From positions 455,334 to 519,333 of the forward strand of contig MU004185.1 of assembly GCA_010093605.1 (NCBI GenBank): a DNA stretch of 64,000 bases, given 5' to 3'. Positions 53,377 through 63,171 of the stretch are shown here, piece after piece. The notes under the pieces are model-generated. The model did not search any database, had not been told where the DNA came from, and saw nothing but the letters and a program-made list of their open reading frames with translations. The stretch comes from Lophium mytilinum. Its lineage: Eukaryota; Ascomycota; Dothideomycetes; Mytilinidiales; Mytilinidiaceae. Numbering within the stretch: position 1 is the stretch's first letter; every line of letters begins with the position of its first letter. A program made the position numbers and the translations under genes.

Positions 53377-55302
53377 CTAGTGGGCATTTTGTGAAAATTT
53401 GTGAATACCAAGCTAACCAGGGGCCTGCAGTAGCTCAAGCCTCATCACACCGATTTACGTGGCGAATTTCCTCCTACGGCCGTGCGATTCGTCTCTGAAA
53501 TCCGTCTATTGATCCGCGAGGTGATTGATCGACGCCGCATACATACTGGCCTGGCTCGCTGGCTAGCTAGCCGGAGGAATGTCCGTAGCGGTTACGACCA
53601 ACACAGCGTGCAGCGCTTCCCGCTCTTGATGGCTGGCTGGGAGGGGATTGTGGAGTGCTTTTACCCTCGTGTGTGGATGCGAAGGGACGACGATCACTCC
53701 ACGGACTGGGTTCTGACGGGGGAGGTGGGCGCGAGCGGCGTGAGAGGGGCGGCATGCGAAGCCGAGAGCAGCCTTGCAGGGGATGGCGAGGGGGCTGGGA
53801 TGTGGGCAGGGGGGTGGGATCGGTAAGGGGTGGGTTGGGCTGGGGTTGGGGATTTGTGGTGATGGGGAGGGTTGTGGTTGTGGTGTGGTTACATAGGGGA
53901 GATTTGAGTATCAAGAGGTGATGGGGGGCAGGGTAATGATACTAGGTTAGGTTGGGAGGGAAAGAGGTGGAGATGAGAGGAGGTGAGGTTGGAGATGGGG
54001 AGACATGTGATCGTCACGTGATGTTGTACGATGGGATGGGAGGGAGGTCTTGTTCGGACAATAGTCATTGAGCTAAGTAGGCTAGAGGGCTTCTCAATTT
54101 CACCCTCGTGGTGGCACGCTGGCCGCTCATCACTACTTTATGGTTGCCCCCTTCGTTGTTTGCAGATGCTGGCCGCATGTAAGCTGGCTAATTCAGCTTT
54201 CTTCTCCGTCTCATATTGATTTTGTATCATTTGCGTCGGCGCGTGAGGGCCTCTCCAGTATAATTTAACGTCCTCTTCAAGAAGGAATGGTTTTTTCTTG
54301 TCCAATTCGGTGACCAAATGGGGGGCCATGAACATCACACAACACCGACAGCAATACACTTTCGTCAGAAACGCCTCAAGCTAGAATTAAGATTACTGTG
54401 AACTTAAATTTCTCTTATCATCTCCTCTTATCATCCTATATCATTGATCTCTGCTACCATCTCGCTGCCTCAACGTCAGAAACAATACGAAAGCCGTACC
54501 TCAAGCCACGTCCATGTTCACATCTCCTATCACATCAAGTAACGACCAGGTCACGCATTCAGAAGGAGCAGGCACAGCGCAGAAGCAAAGCCCGCAGCAC
54601 ATCGCCAGAATACAGCGGCATTGCAACGCAGCGTACGGCCTGATTGCGAGAAGAAGTAGGGGCCGCATAGTCCCCGGTGGTGGGGTCTCGTGGATTAGCA
54701 AGGACGTGGTGGAGGTTGTGACTGGGCTGTCTGGGCTGACTTTGTTGCTGGGTTGAGGATGATGGCGGAGTGGGAGTAATGGGAGTAATGGGAGTAATGG
54801 GAGTAATGGGAGTAATGGGAGTAATGGGAGTAATGGGAGTAATGGGAGATATGCGAGAAATGCGAGAAGTGTAAGAAGTGTAAGAAGTGTAAGAAGTGTA
54901 AGAAGTGTAAGAAGTGTAAGAAGTGTAAGAAGTGTGAGATAGACGAGTGAAACTACTTAAAGGGGCGGAAGTGGCCAAAGATATTGGACGATGAGGGTAC
55001 ACCAGAAGGGTAAGGCAAGGCACGTTTTTGTAAGAACATCGAACGGGTTCATACAGCATATTACCGTGACACAACTTGCTCTTTTCCTAGTAAAGGGACG
55101 AATGGGTATGAAATTGGGGCTCCTCTCCTTCCGACATCGGCCAAACTGCCGAATTGACTCGCTCCAGGGATATTCAGGCGGCCAAACTCGAGCAGAACGA
55201 GTGCGACGACTTTCTACTCTGCCCTGCTTCAGAGGAAACCCACCAGTACTCTGAAAGACAAGACTACTGAAACAGCTGAAGCTATCATGCTTCCATGACC
55301 TC
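53377..55302. other. Intergenic with minisatellite
   Basis: GC-rich immediately right of the transposon, then G-rich around 53800-54000. A 114-codon frame at 53482-53826 has no family. The 9-bp array at 54771-54941 creates repetitive minus-strand peptides (Ser-Tyr-Thr and Pro-Ile-Thr units), which I do not call as a gene. Confidence 0.4.
54771..54941. repeat. 9-bp minisatellite, 19 units in one register
   Basis: Eight units of TGGGAGTAA, then the transitional units TGGGAGATA, TGCGAGAAA and TGCGAGAAG, then seven units of TGTAAGAAG and a final TGTGAGATA. All share one 9-bp register without slippage between subtypes. On the minus strand the unit encodes three codons. Confidence 0.95.
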
Positions 55303-55761
55303 CTACAAAAACATCCCCACCCCACTCCCAAAGAATAACAACCCCAACAGCACCACCGCCCCCTTGGAGACTCCTGTGTGCACAACCGCCCCGGGCACGC
55401 CGACCCCCGAACTCGTCGTTCCCGGGTTGTTCGTGCTCTCGTTGCCTATCGCGTCGGCTTCCCCATTGCACAGGATACCACCCGATTTCATCTGCAAGCC
55501 AATGCAAGCCGTCAATTCCCCCACAGTCTGCTCTTGGGCGAGGCAGTACACGGAGCAGTTGCTGCTGTACTCGACGACGGGTTGTCCTTTGCAGCAGAAG
55601 GTAAGGTCGTCGAAGGCGGCGGTGGCGTTTGCTCCGTTCAGGATGGCGCATGCGGGGCGGCCGTCAGGGATGCTGTCGAGATATTGGGAGCAGGTTTGCG
55701 TGTTTGAGGGGAGGGCGCTAGAGACGACGGTGGAGGGGAGGACGGAGCTTGTGAGTGACAT
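55303..55761 (-). CDS. Small Cys-rich surface protein with C-terminal hydrophobic anchor
   Basis: 152 residues, one exon. Eight cysteines lie in the central part (TCSQYLDSIPDGRPACAILN ... LTFCCKGQPVV ... NCSVYCLAQEQ ... TACIGLQM ... ILCNGE), with two likely N-glycosylation sites (NAT, NCS). A Ser/Thr/Gly linker and a C-terminal hydrophobic stretch (AVVLLGLLFFGSGVGMFL) look like a GPI signal or membrane anchor. The N-terminal 24 residues are Ser/Val/Leu-rich but a weak signal peptide, so an upstream exon may be missing. The pattern is common among small fungal surface proteins of unknown role; effector-like activity is only a possibility. Confidence 0.6.
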   Translation of the reverse strand: MSLTSSVLPSTVVSSALPSNTQTCSQYLDSIPDGRPACAILNGANATAAFDDLTFCCKGQPVVEYSSNCSVYCLAQEQTVGELTACIGLQMKSGGILCNGEADAIGNESTNNPGTTSSGVGVPGAVVHTGVSKGAVVLLGLLFFGSGVGMFL

Positions 55762-57127
55762 GTTTTGGGCGTGCTTGGCGGGTTTGATGGATCTTTGGAG
55801 GCTGTTCTGATGTTTGCAGCTAGATAGATGCGTTTGCTGGTTTGATAGAAAACAAAACTCGCGACTTTGGTTTAGAGGGAATATAATGTGTGACGAGACA
55901 AACAGATTGGGTTAAAGAAATAGCGGAATGACATCCATTAGTCCCGGAGTGAAGGACCTATATAGGTTTCATAGCCCTCTGCAACGGCCGTAGATGCCCT
56001 AGGGCTCGCTTGTTTTTATACGAGTATATTACCATATCGCGACGAAGCATCATGCCAAGATGTAAGGATTAGCGCTTTTATGACTAGAAACTGTTCAGCC
56101 AAGGACGGGCTATGTTTGTCGTAGATTAGGGGTGGCTTGGCGACGTGCTCAGCCCTGCGCTGTATAACCTGTGCCCGGGCGTCCGGCACACCCAAGGCTG
56201 ATAGATGTCGCCTGAACCCATTCTAGACGCTACGGTCTTTGCTCTTGCTCTTGAATGGGAAGGTAAGTCATTGGATTGTATGTTGGTGGCGGTGAGGAAA
56301 GGTTGACAGGCAGGGACAATCTTGAACCCGGCAGGGGAGCATCTATAAGAACATTCGGTCAGAGAGGTGGAAAAGAACGCATACCGAAGCATATCGACGA
56401 GACAAAGACCTAACAGTCCATATACAGAGTAGAAAGAGCTGACGTCAGGGTCCATGTCGGCATCGCTGAGACACATTGGTTTCAGCAGTCGCTCAGCTGC
56501 AGTGCACACCCTCCTGCTTTTCTTCAAACAGGCGGTTATGCTGTGCTTCCATAACACGATACTTTGCACGCTATGGGTCTTTGTAGCCCGAAGGTGGAGG
56601 TCCCAATTCACCGGTAGGAGACGGGAAGAGTTTCAGCGTCTCTAGCGTTGCCAGGCAGACGGCGCCTCAGAGCCCTCGTCCACAAGGCTGCGTGAAAGCA
56701 CGTGACAGATCGCCGGATTAAGGTACGACCTTGCCCTGCATCTAGCCATTCACTATTTCACCATTCTACACCTGCAGCAGCCGACACACGTATAACATCA
56801 GAGTTTCCTCACTACAGTGCGAGCTGGCGCCGCGACATGATAGTCTCAAGACGCCGGTAAACCGCCTGCGCATGCATACGGACATCGAGATGACACATTC
56901 ACCGACATCAAAGATATCCTTCCAATTAGGTGCCCACGGACTCTTCACCTTTCTACATGCTGATACACCGGAACTGTATCTCGGCCTACAACCTATTGCG
57001 CAGTGCCAACAGCTGCACCATCATATAACCAACCTTTAGCATTGCTCTCCGCCTCGCCCTTTAATACTCCTCACTACCTCTCTACAACACCCACAGTCTC
57101 TACAGCACAGCATTTTTCAGTATCGAA
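55762..57127. other. Intergenic
   Basis: A minus-strand 161-codon frame (56126-56611) and plus-strand splice-like signals (GTAAGT near 56262, CAGGCAG near 56311) conflict with each other; neither gives a recognisable protein. The last 120 bases are the leader of the coiled-coil gene. Confidence 0.35.
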
Positions 57128-58429
57128 ATGTCTCAGGCCAGCGCACCCACCACTCCGAAGGGTAAGTCGCTTGCCGAACAGAGCGCGACGTTCTCAGCCC
57201 CTGTGTCGAAAACGTCTCCACTGGGGTTCAAGTGGCGCATGCGATCCCAGTCTAACGGTAAGCTGCCAATTTTAGGGCAGAGCCCGTGTCAAAACAAACC
57301 ACCGCCCTACCCGTCTCTTCCTTCGACACCCTCACTCGAGCCCGCATCGAACTCCGTTGACACCCATTATCCTTCGACATCTCACCACACATCTTCTCAT
57401 GCTAACAATACCCGCGACTCAGCGTCTCCGCCCTTGTCATCGATACCACCGCAACTCGACCTGTTCACCTCGGGGAGCTATGTGATGAGCGGGCTGTGGA
57501 ATGCTCAAGAAGCTCTAAACAACTCGCCAAGTCCATCGCCGCCGCCAGGAGGTTTCCTCGCCATGCACTCGTCGCCGCGAAACGTCTCCGGGCCCATCCG
57601 AATCGATACCGCGACCTCCCCAGATCCGTCGTCGCAAGGAAAATCCCCCTGGCAGACGAACCCGCACTCAAACAATACCAAAACCTCGCAATTTATCGAC
57701 AAACTACAAGCCGAGAATGACCGCCTACGACGAGACCTAAAGGCCGAGAAGCTGGCGCGGGAAGAGGACTTGAGGAGGTTGGGCGCTGCCAAATCAATGG
57801 CCGAGGACTCCCGGACAGAACACCAACATCTCCAAGTGCTAGCCGATACCAACGCGAGAGCGCTAGAGCGCAAAGACCGGAAGCTCGAGGAGCTCAAGGC
57901 TACACTAGAAGCCGAGCAACGACGTCGCATCTCGGCTGAGGAGCGCGAGGCGGAGATGAGCAGAATCCTCGGCGAGACACGCTCTGAGACACAACGAGAG
58001 CTAGCGAAGGCCGTGACCCTTCAACAACAAGCCGAGGCTCATGCAGAAGCTGCCCAGTCTGGCTTCAAGCGCATCCAGGACAGCTACGAGCGCAAAGTGC
58101 AAAGAATGGCGAAAGACCTGGTTGCGCTGAAGAAGCAACGCGCCGACGACGCCGAGAAAATCAAGAAGCAGGCTGTCGTCGGCGACCAACTGGCCCAGGA
58201 GTGCGAGAAAGCTTTCAAGTCTGAGAATAGCATGACAGATTTGCTCGCAGCCTACAAGAAGGAGCACGAGCAGGGTATGGAAGCGTTGGTGGCAGAAGCC
58301 CGGCGACTCCGAATCGCCCTCCCGACCAAAGAAGCTGCTGCAGACGGTTTGATCGAGGAGATGAGGCAGACTGCGGACAAGATGAAGTGGGTGATGACCC
58401 AGAAGAAGTACCAAGAGCAGAAGCGTTGA
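57128..58429 (+). CDS. Coiled-coil protein, She3-like
   Basis: 433 codons if read straight through; about 395 if the internal 114-nt segment 57162-57275 is spliced. That segment has a consensus donor (GTAAGT), a CTAAC branch site and a TTTTAG acceptor, but is a multiple of three with no stop, so both forms are translatable. The N-terminal 170 residues are Ser/Pro/Thr-rich and disordered. From TSQFIDKLQAENDRLRRDL to the end is one long Glu/Lys/Arg/Ala coiled coil (REEDLRRLGAAKS, RKDRKLEELKATLEAEQRRR, KVQRMAKDLVALKKQ). The arrangement resembles proteins annotated in filamentous fungi as SWI5-dependent HO expression protein 3 (She3), an adaptor linking mRNA-binding She2 to myosin in yeast. That function is an extrapolation; the coiled coil is certain. 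Confidence 0.75.
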   Translation: MSQASAPTTPKGKSLAEQSATFSAPVSKTSPLGFKWRMRSQSNGKLPILGQSPCQNKPPPYPSLPSTPSLEPASNSVDTHYPSTSHHTSSHANNTRDSASPPLSSIPPQLDLFTSGSYVMSGLWNAQEALNNSPSPSPPPGGFLAMHSSPRNVSGPIRIDTATSPDPSSQGKSPWQTNPHSNNTKTSQFIDKLQAENDRLRRDLKAEKLAREEDLRRLGAAKSMAEDSRTEHQHLQVLADTNARALERKDRKLEELKATLEAEQRRRISAEEREAEMSRILGETRSETQRELAKAVTLQQQAEAHAEAAQSGFKRIQDSYERKVQRMAKDLVALKKQRADDAEKIKKQAVVGDQLAQECEKAFKSENSMTDLLAAYKKEHEQGMEALVAEARRLRIALPTKEAAADGLIEEMRQTADKMKWVMTQKKYQEQKR

Positions 58430-58967
58430 GTGTTGGTCAAGCGTTGCACTACTGAGCGAGTGTGGAAAGAGGATGGAATGTTTGAATATTTTACGACATA
58501 ACGAACTTGGGATAGAGCGAATCGCAAAAGGAACCACCTGTACAGTAATCGCAACCGGACTGTGTAAGGATATAAAACCTGGGGTAATGGGATCGGCCGG
58601 CTAAGCTAATCGGGTCAGTGCATAGATTTGGGAAACGGATCTAGTGCCCTTGGTTAGCAAAGGCGCACTCGTTTTAGAATTTCATTGTGTTAACTCTGCA
58701 TTCTTCTCGGGCCTCATGATCTGCTGAGCGCTCATTGTCTTGTCTTTGCCATTTCTTTAGTTTATCCTGTGCTGATGAGATAATCCAAATTTCAGCCATG
58801 CTAACTCCATTAAAGAACAACTATTCTAGCGCAACCAGATTATCGGAACAGACCCGTCATCTCAAGCATTTGTACCAGCCCCAAACTCGTCATCTCCCTA
58901 ATTTTGTCCCCATATAAATCGTCCACAGTCGTTGATCAATCCTTATTTACGTTGTCTATTTCCAGAT
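58430..58967. other. Intergenic between convergent coiled-coil genes
   Basis: 3' ends of two convergent genes; AT-rich with no supported frame beyond a 60-codon one at 58735-58917. Confidence 0.5.
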
Positions 58968-59684
58968 TTAATCTCGCAGGTTGAACCGTCCAATCCTGTT
59001 CCCCCGCTCGACCTCTGCCTTATCAGCTGCTTTCTCTAAGAGCGTCTCCATCTCATATATCTCTCTATCGATCTGCTCGGCCTGTTGTTCGTCGATTTCC
59101 TCTGTCTCAAGCCGCTCCTCCTCAGCCTCTTCCTTTTTTATCAGCTCCGATTGTTCCTCCTCAGAAGATTCATCAGCCTCTTCGTCTTCGCTGTCGGCTG
59201 CTTCATCCATCGCAAGCTCCCATTCGGCGATTTTCTCCACTCTGTCTTGTCTCATCTGATGCAGCTCCATCGTTAACTTCCTCCAATCAAGGCGTTTCTG
59301 CTCTGTCGCCTCCGCGAGTTTCTTTTCTTTTTCTAGCAGCTCCGCCAATTCCTCTTCTATCTCAGCTAGGAGGTCCCTGGCCCGTCTCTCCTCAATCCGC
59401 TTCTCTAGTTTCTGCATTGATAGTACCATCTTTTTCTTATGCATGACTTTCAGCTCGTTCTGCATATCGGCTGATCTATCGATTTTCTGGCCCCTCTTAG
59501 CCAACTCCCACGCCGCCTGATGCATCGACAGCAGCTTCTTCGACGCCGCCAGCCATGCTTTTGATCCCCATGGTTTCTCAGCTTGCTTGAAAAAGAGTAC
59601 TTCCACTCGGTCTGCGAAATCTTCCCTCTGGGCGGGGTTTAATAATTTTAGGTAGGCGATCCAGTAGGGGCGTCCTGCGGCCAT
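58968..59684 (-). CDS. Acidic coiled-coil protein, unknown function
   Basis: 238 residues, one exon. The first ~55 residues are a small non-coiled domain with aromatic residues (GRPYWIAYLKLLNPAQRED, VEVLFFKQAEKPWGSKAW). The remainder is almost continuous charged helix (LEKRIEERRARDLLAEIEEELAEL) with a strongly acidic patch (SEDEEADESSEEEQSE) and a basic end (GNRIGRFNLRD). No zinc motif, membrane segment or targeting signal. I do not recognise a family. Codon use and the long open frame support a real gene. It converges with the She3-like gene. Confidence 0.6.
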   Translation of the reverse strand: MAAGRPYWIAYLKLLNPAQREDFADRVEVLFFKQAEKPWGSKAWLAASKKLLSMHQAAWELAKRGQKIDRSADMQNELKVMHKKKMVLSMQKLEKRIEERRARDLLAEIEEELAELLEKEKKLAEATEQKRLDWRKLTMELHQMRQDRVEKIAEWELAMDEAADSEDEEADESSEEEQSELIKKEEAEEERLETEEIDEQQAEQIDREIYEMETLLEKAADKAEVERGNRIGRFNLRD

Positions 59685-60131
59685 TGTCGCTGTGTGAGGG
59701 GATTTATGTTCGTGATTTGTGTTCAGATTACTAGACTGTAGGTATTTCGGTGGTGAGGTATGGGAAGAGTATTGCGTTGTGCATTATATAGCAGAAGGAG
59801 AAGTCAAAGTGGGTGGTTGCATGGTACCGATCGTAATCAAGAACTGGACCACATTTCCAATCTGGATCATCGACAGCTCACAAATTTCCATGGTATTACC
59901 GCGAAGGCATATTCATTATGCTGTTGTTTTGCATATTTCGGTGCTGATTCCCAGGCATGATTCATCTTTCCAACACGATCTAAAAATCGACTAATTTTTT
60001 CGCTTCTTCTCTTTCGTCTCTAAAATGGGAGAGAGGAAAAAGAGCCCAAACTCGATCGCTTTCCATTAAGTTTGCGTTGGCGGCCTGTGTCTAGCCATTT
60101 CCTTCCCTGCCAGAGAGAATCTCCTCAAGGG
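59685..60131. other. Intergenic
   Basis: Upstream of the acidic coiled-coil gene and downstream of the small membrane protein. Frames at 59719-59994 and 59760-59960 overlap and are unsupported. Confidence 0.45.
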
Positions 60132-60329
60132 TTAGATATAAAAGAACGCCCCGCCTAAGATCAGGGGAACCGGAAAATAAGCGATATTATATACTCCAAC
60201 ACTAGCTAGCCCCTCCTCACGAGCTCTGTTCGCGGACTGCTTCACAAATCCCGTCCTAGCCACTTCACGCTTCATCCGTTCCAGCTCCGCCAGCTCGTTC
60301 TCGGCTTTCTGTCCCGCGGACAGTTCCAT
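60132..60329 (-). CDS. Small membrane protein (65 residues)
   Basis: The frame starts with a charged helix (KAENELAELERMKREVARTG, then KQSANRAREEG) and ends in a hydrophobic C-terminus (VYNIAYFPVPLILGGAFFYI) that could be a single membrane anchor. A TTTAG acceptor 14 nt before the ATG and a GTAAGTCG donor 58 nt upstream suggest an additional 5' exon, but I could not join an exon in a convincing frame. It may be a mitochondrial or ER small protein; no family recognised. Confidence 0.5.
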   Translation of the reverse strand: MELSAGQKAENELAELERMKREVARTGFVKQSANRAREEGLASVGVYNIAYFPVPLILGGAFFYI

Positions 60330-61335
60330 TTGTACCGGTTCTAAACCGGCGCGTCCAACCCAGTTGCCCAGAGGGACGACTTACTCTACTAGGGCTTTGG
60401 AATCCAGAATCACCGAGCCGCCGGTACAGCCCTCGATTTACCATGGGCGACTCTGAGTTTCGAAGTCCTCTCACAGGACTTCCGAGCCGCTTCTAGTCTT
60501 CCCCATCCCACCTTCACGGACTCTTAGAAGGTAGGAGTTGAAGCGGAAGCGGTCATAGCGTGCTTGATTAAGGCAGGAGCAACGCCGGTATCAGATAAGG
60601 GTGTTGGTCGACTAGGACCCTGGAGTTACGGGAGAGGGGAAAAGAGATGGCGCAGAATAGACGTATGGAGAGGCAGCGAAAAGGTGTAAACCGGTGAAAG
60701 TGCGGAATGCTGAGGATTTTGTAGGGACAGAGATCAAAGCGTGGGTGGTTTGGTGGTAGCGACGGGACTTGAAACCGTGGGACGGTTGTGGATACAGCTC
60801 TTGGCGGCATGGGAACAGCAAGTCTGAGTTCGCGAAGGTGTGCCATGTGACCATATAGGAGTATGTTCGATTGTGAACGGCGCTTCAGGTAGGTGCTTTG
60901 ACAAGTTAGCGAAATGTTCGATATAATGGACTGACATGGTGCATCTCGATCTGATCTCTTGACATTTATGAGAGTATCTTCTGCAGCGGCAGCGCAGTGC
61001 CTACCGGGCTTTGTCGGGGCATCCTCCGAAACTGCGCATCATCTCTCTATATGTCCAGGTTCGGAGCCGCTTCTGGCTAGCTAAAAGGGTTCACCCTGGT
61101 GGAGAAGGAATACCTACACCCTCTCATCCGAAGATCATCTCTATTCTTCGGTGCAGAAGCTCAGGTATGGTTGAGTTTAAGAAGATGATTCCGAAATTGT
61201 TGAATATGCAAGGGATGCCGGTCTGATTGAAATTGCTGGTGACACAAAATTAGGAGGTTAAAAGCTGCTGCCTAGTCGAAAGGCGGTATACAAAGTCGGG
61301 ATAGAGACAACCTTAGGGACGATGTTTTCTGGAAC
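60330..61335. other. Intergenic, divergent promoter region
   Basis: Between the small membrane protein and the F-box-like gene. Short frames at 60568-60854 (minus) and 61011-61226 (plus) are unsupported. Confidence 0.45.
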
Positions 61336-63171
61336 ATGTCATTTCTACCGGTATCTAACATGGCGACATTGGAATCTCTCCCGGTGGATTTAGCCCTGAT
61401 GGCACTGCTAGAAACCTCGTCAGTGAAAGACCTCTATTCCATTATTCGAGCCTGTCCTTCCTACTACCGAATCTTTACGCGTCACAAGTCAATCGCTCTC
61501 GGGACCATGGCTCGGAGGTCGTTCTCACCGGAAGTATTTGCAGAAGCCCGCCTCGCGTTCAATACATCGAAGATATCTAGTACCTATGTTACTGACATGA
61601 AGAAGCTTCCTTACCACTGGACTGCCGCCGAGGATCTCAAGGAGCGTGGCTACAAAATCATTACAGAACCGAATCGATACCAGAGAGGAGCACAAGGGAG
61701 ACTAAAAGAGGTGCAAGCGACCCAAAAACAGCGTCAGATACAGCAAGAGCGTTTTGCAACCTTTCTCGAAGACCACAGATCCAGGAAGATCCACCACAAA
61801 ACCCTTCCAGAACTGTCGACTTCCATTCTTCTCTGTCGGCTAGCTCCAATGATGGACTTCTTCGTGGCGGACTACGCTCGATATACCCTAGGCAAAGCCA
61901 AAGAAGCCATGAAATGCTCAAGCAAGACGCTAGATTCGAGAGAGATCTCAGAGTGCGAGCGTACCCGCATCCAACGCGCGTTCCTCAGATTCGAAGCATG
62001 GCGACGGCTATTCCCATACAATTGGTCCACGACTACCTCGCCAACAGTCTTCGAAGCTTCCACATTCCTTAATCGCATGGCTGCATGGGAGGTAGAAGAG
62101 GTCCGCTGCATCTACTACTACATCGAAGTCAACTTTATTGAGATTGTTGATAGCTTAGAGGACGCCGTGGTCCGCAAGTTCCACCAGGCACAAGCTGCAG
62201 ACATCGACGGAACGGATAGCCATGGCAACGATTATCGACTGGAGCATCTCGGATTAGGCATATTTCGAACGCCAGCTTCGGTTGAACACCTAATCGATCT
62301 ACCGGTGTATATCCATTGTCTGATTGAGGTTGGGCTTCCTTACCTGAGGGCCGTTTTGGAAGCAACCGAGGAACGTCGAATGGCGATGGTTGCATCCAAT
62401 CCTATCACAAGACCACCACGAGAAACACTTCTCATGCACCTCGACAAGCGCTCTCACGAGCTTGCCATGCACCAGGCCTCTCTTGACGAGTCGGCAGGGC
62501 ACAACGCTGCTGAGCGGGTCGTGCCTATGGGATATGAGGAGTCAGCAACCCAACCGAACGCCGGCTGGATTACGTTCAGAGACGAAGATAAATGGAGCAT
62601 TCCGAGGTGGATGGGGGCTGTGTTCTGGGACCACAGCCGGCTGCTGGAGCTGGATTTGGTGCCGCGCCTCGATCACCCCCTCCGTGGCGAGTTCGGGATA
62701 AGACGCCCAGGGCGCAAGGGATTCATGATGCGACCCCCGGCTGAGCAGCGATTCCATGGGAAACCGATCAGTCTGAGGGCTCTCCAAAGGTTGAGACCGC
62801 CTGGTCTATTCCCAGCCGACACCCTCCACGGAATCGAGCCCTGGCTGGCGAGCCTAGACTACAACATGGACCCAGTGTCTCGCGAAGTCTTGGAAGAGAC
62901 CTTCCACCATCTGCCACGTCCGCTGAATCAAGAGCTCAAAGGGGTGCTTCAGTCTAAGGACTTCGGGCCAGATTCGCGGATAGTGGGACACCAGGAAACA
63001 GCAGCGTATGACTCACGATGCTATCCTGCGGAGAGAGTCTCGCAATGCTTTCATGCAAACAACGTCTCGCGATGCTTTCACAGAGAGCCGAATGGCCGCC
63101 AGCTTACCAGCACCCCGGCTTGTCGTGCTTGTGCAGATGTGGATACTGGGTTGTCGTGCCCGTGTAGTTGA
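61336..63171 (+). CDS. F-box-like protein of unknown target
   Basis: 611 residues, one exon; a second Met at residue 9 is an equally good start. Residues about 10-50 (LESLPVDLALMALLETSSVKDLYSIIRACPSYYRIF) fit the degenerate F-box seen at the head of many fungal proteins. The rest has no named domain: a helical region (RFEAWRRLFPYNW ... TFLNRMAAWEVEEVRC) recalls large fungal families of F-box-associated proteins. The last ~50 residues are unusual, with Cys-Phe-His repeated (SRCYPAE, SQCFHANN, SRCFHRE) followed by a Cys-rich end (PACRACADVDTGLSCPCS). The repeat is visible in DNA as three diverged copies of about 30 bp at roughly 63007-63085. It may have been added by local duplication. Confidence 0.7.
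   Translation: MSFLPVSNMATLESLPVDLALMALLETSSVKDLYSIIRACPSYYRIFTRHKSIALGTMARRSFSPEVFAEARLAFNTSKISSTYVTDMKKLPYHWTAAEDLKERGYKIITEPNRYQRGAQGRLKEVQATQKQRQIQQERFATFLEDHRSRKIHHKTLPELSTSILLCRLAPMMDFFVADYARYTLGKAKEAMKCSSKTLDSREISECERTRIQRAFLRFEAWRRLFPYNWSTTTSPTVFEASTFLNRMAAWEVEEVRCIYYYIEVNFIEIVDSLEDAVVRKFHQAQAADIDGTDSHGNDYRLEHLGLGIFRTPASVEHLIDLPVYIHCLIEVGLPYLRAVLEATEERRMAMVASNPITRPPRETLLMHLDKRSHELAMHQASLDESAGHNAAERVVPMGYEESATQPNAGWITFRDEDKWSIPRWMGAVFWDHSRLLELDLVPRLDHPLRGEFGIRRPGRKGFMMRPPAEQRFHGKPISLRALQRLRPPGLFPADTLHGIEPWLASLDYNMDPVSREVLEETFHHLPRPLNQELKGVLQSKDFGPDSRIVGHQETAAYDSRCYPAERVSQCFHANNVSRCFHREPNGRQLTSTPACRACADVDTGLSCPCS

Noticed and set aside
54559-55074. 171-codon minus-strand frame with Ser-Tyr-Thr and Pro-Ile-Thr repeats
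   Set aside because: The peptide repeats are simply the 9-bp minisatellite read in frame; flanks are not protein-like.
56126-56611. 161-codon minus-strand frame with a possible 42-nt intron
   Set aside because: Splice-like signals occur on both strands and neither model gives a recognisable product.
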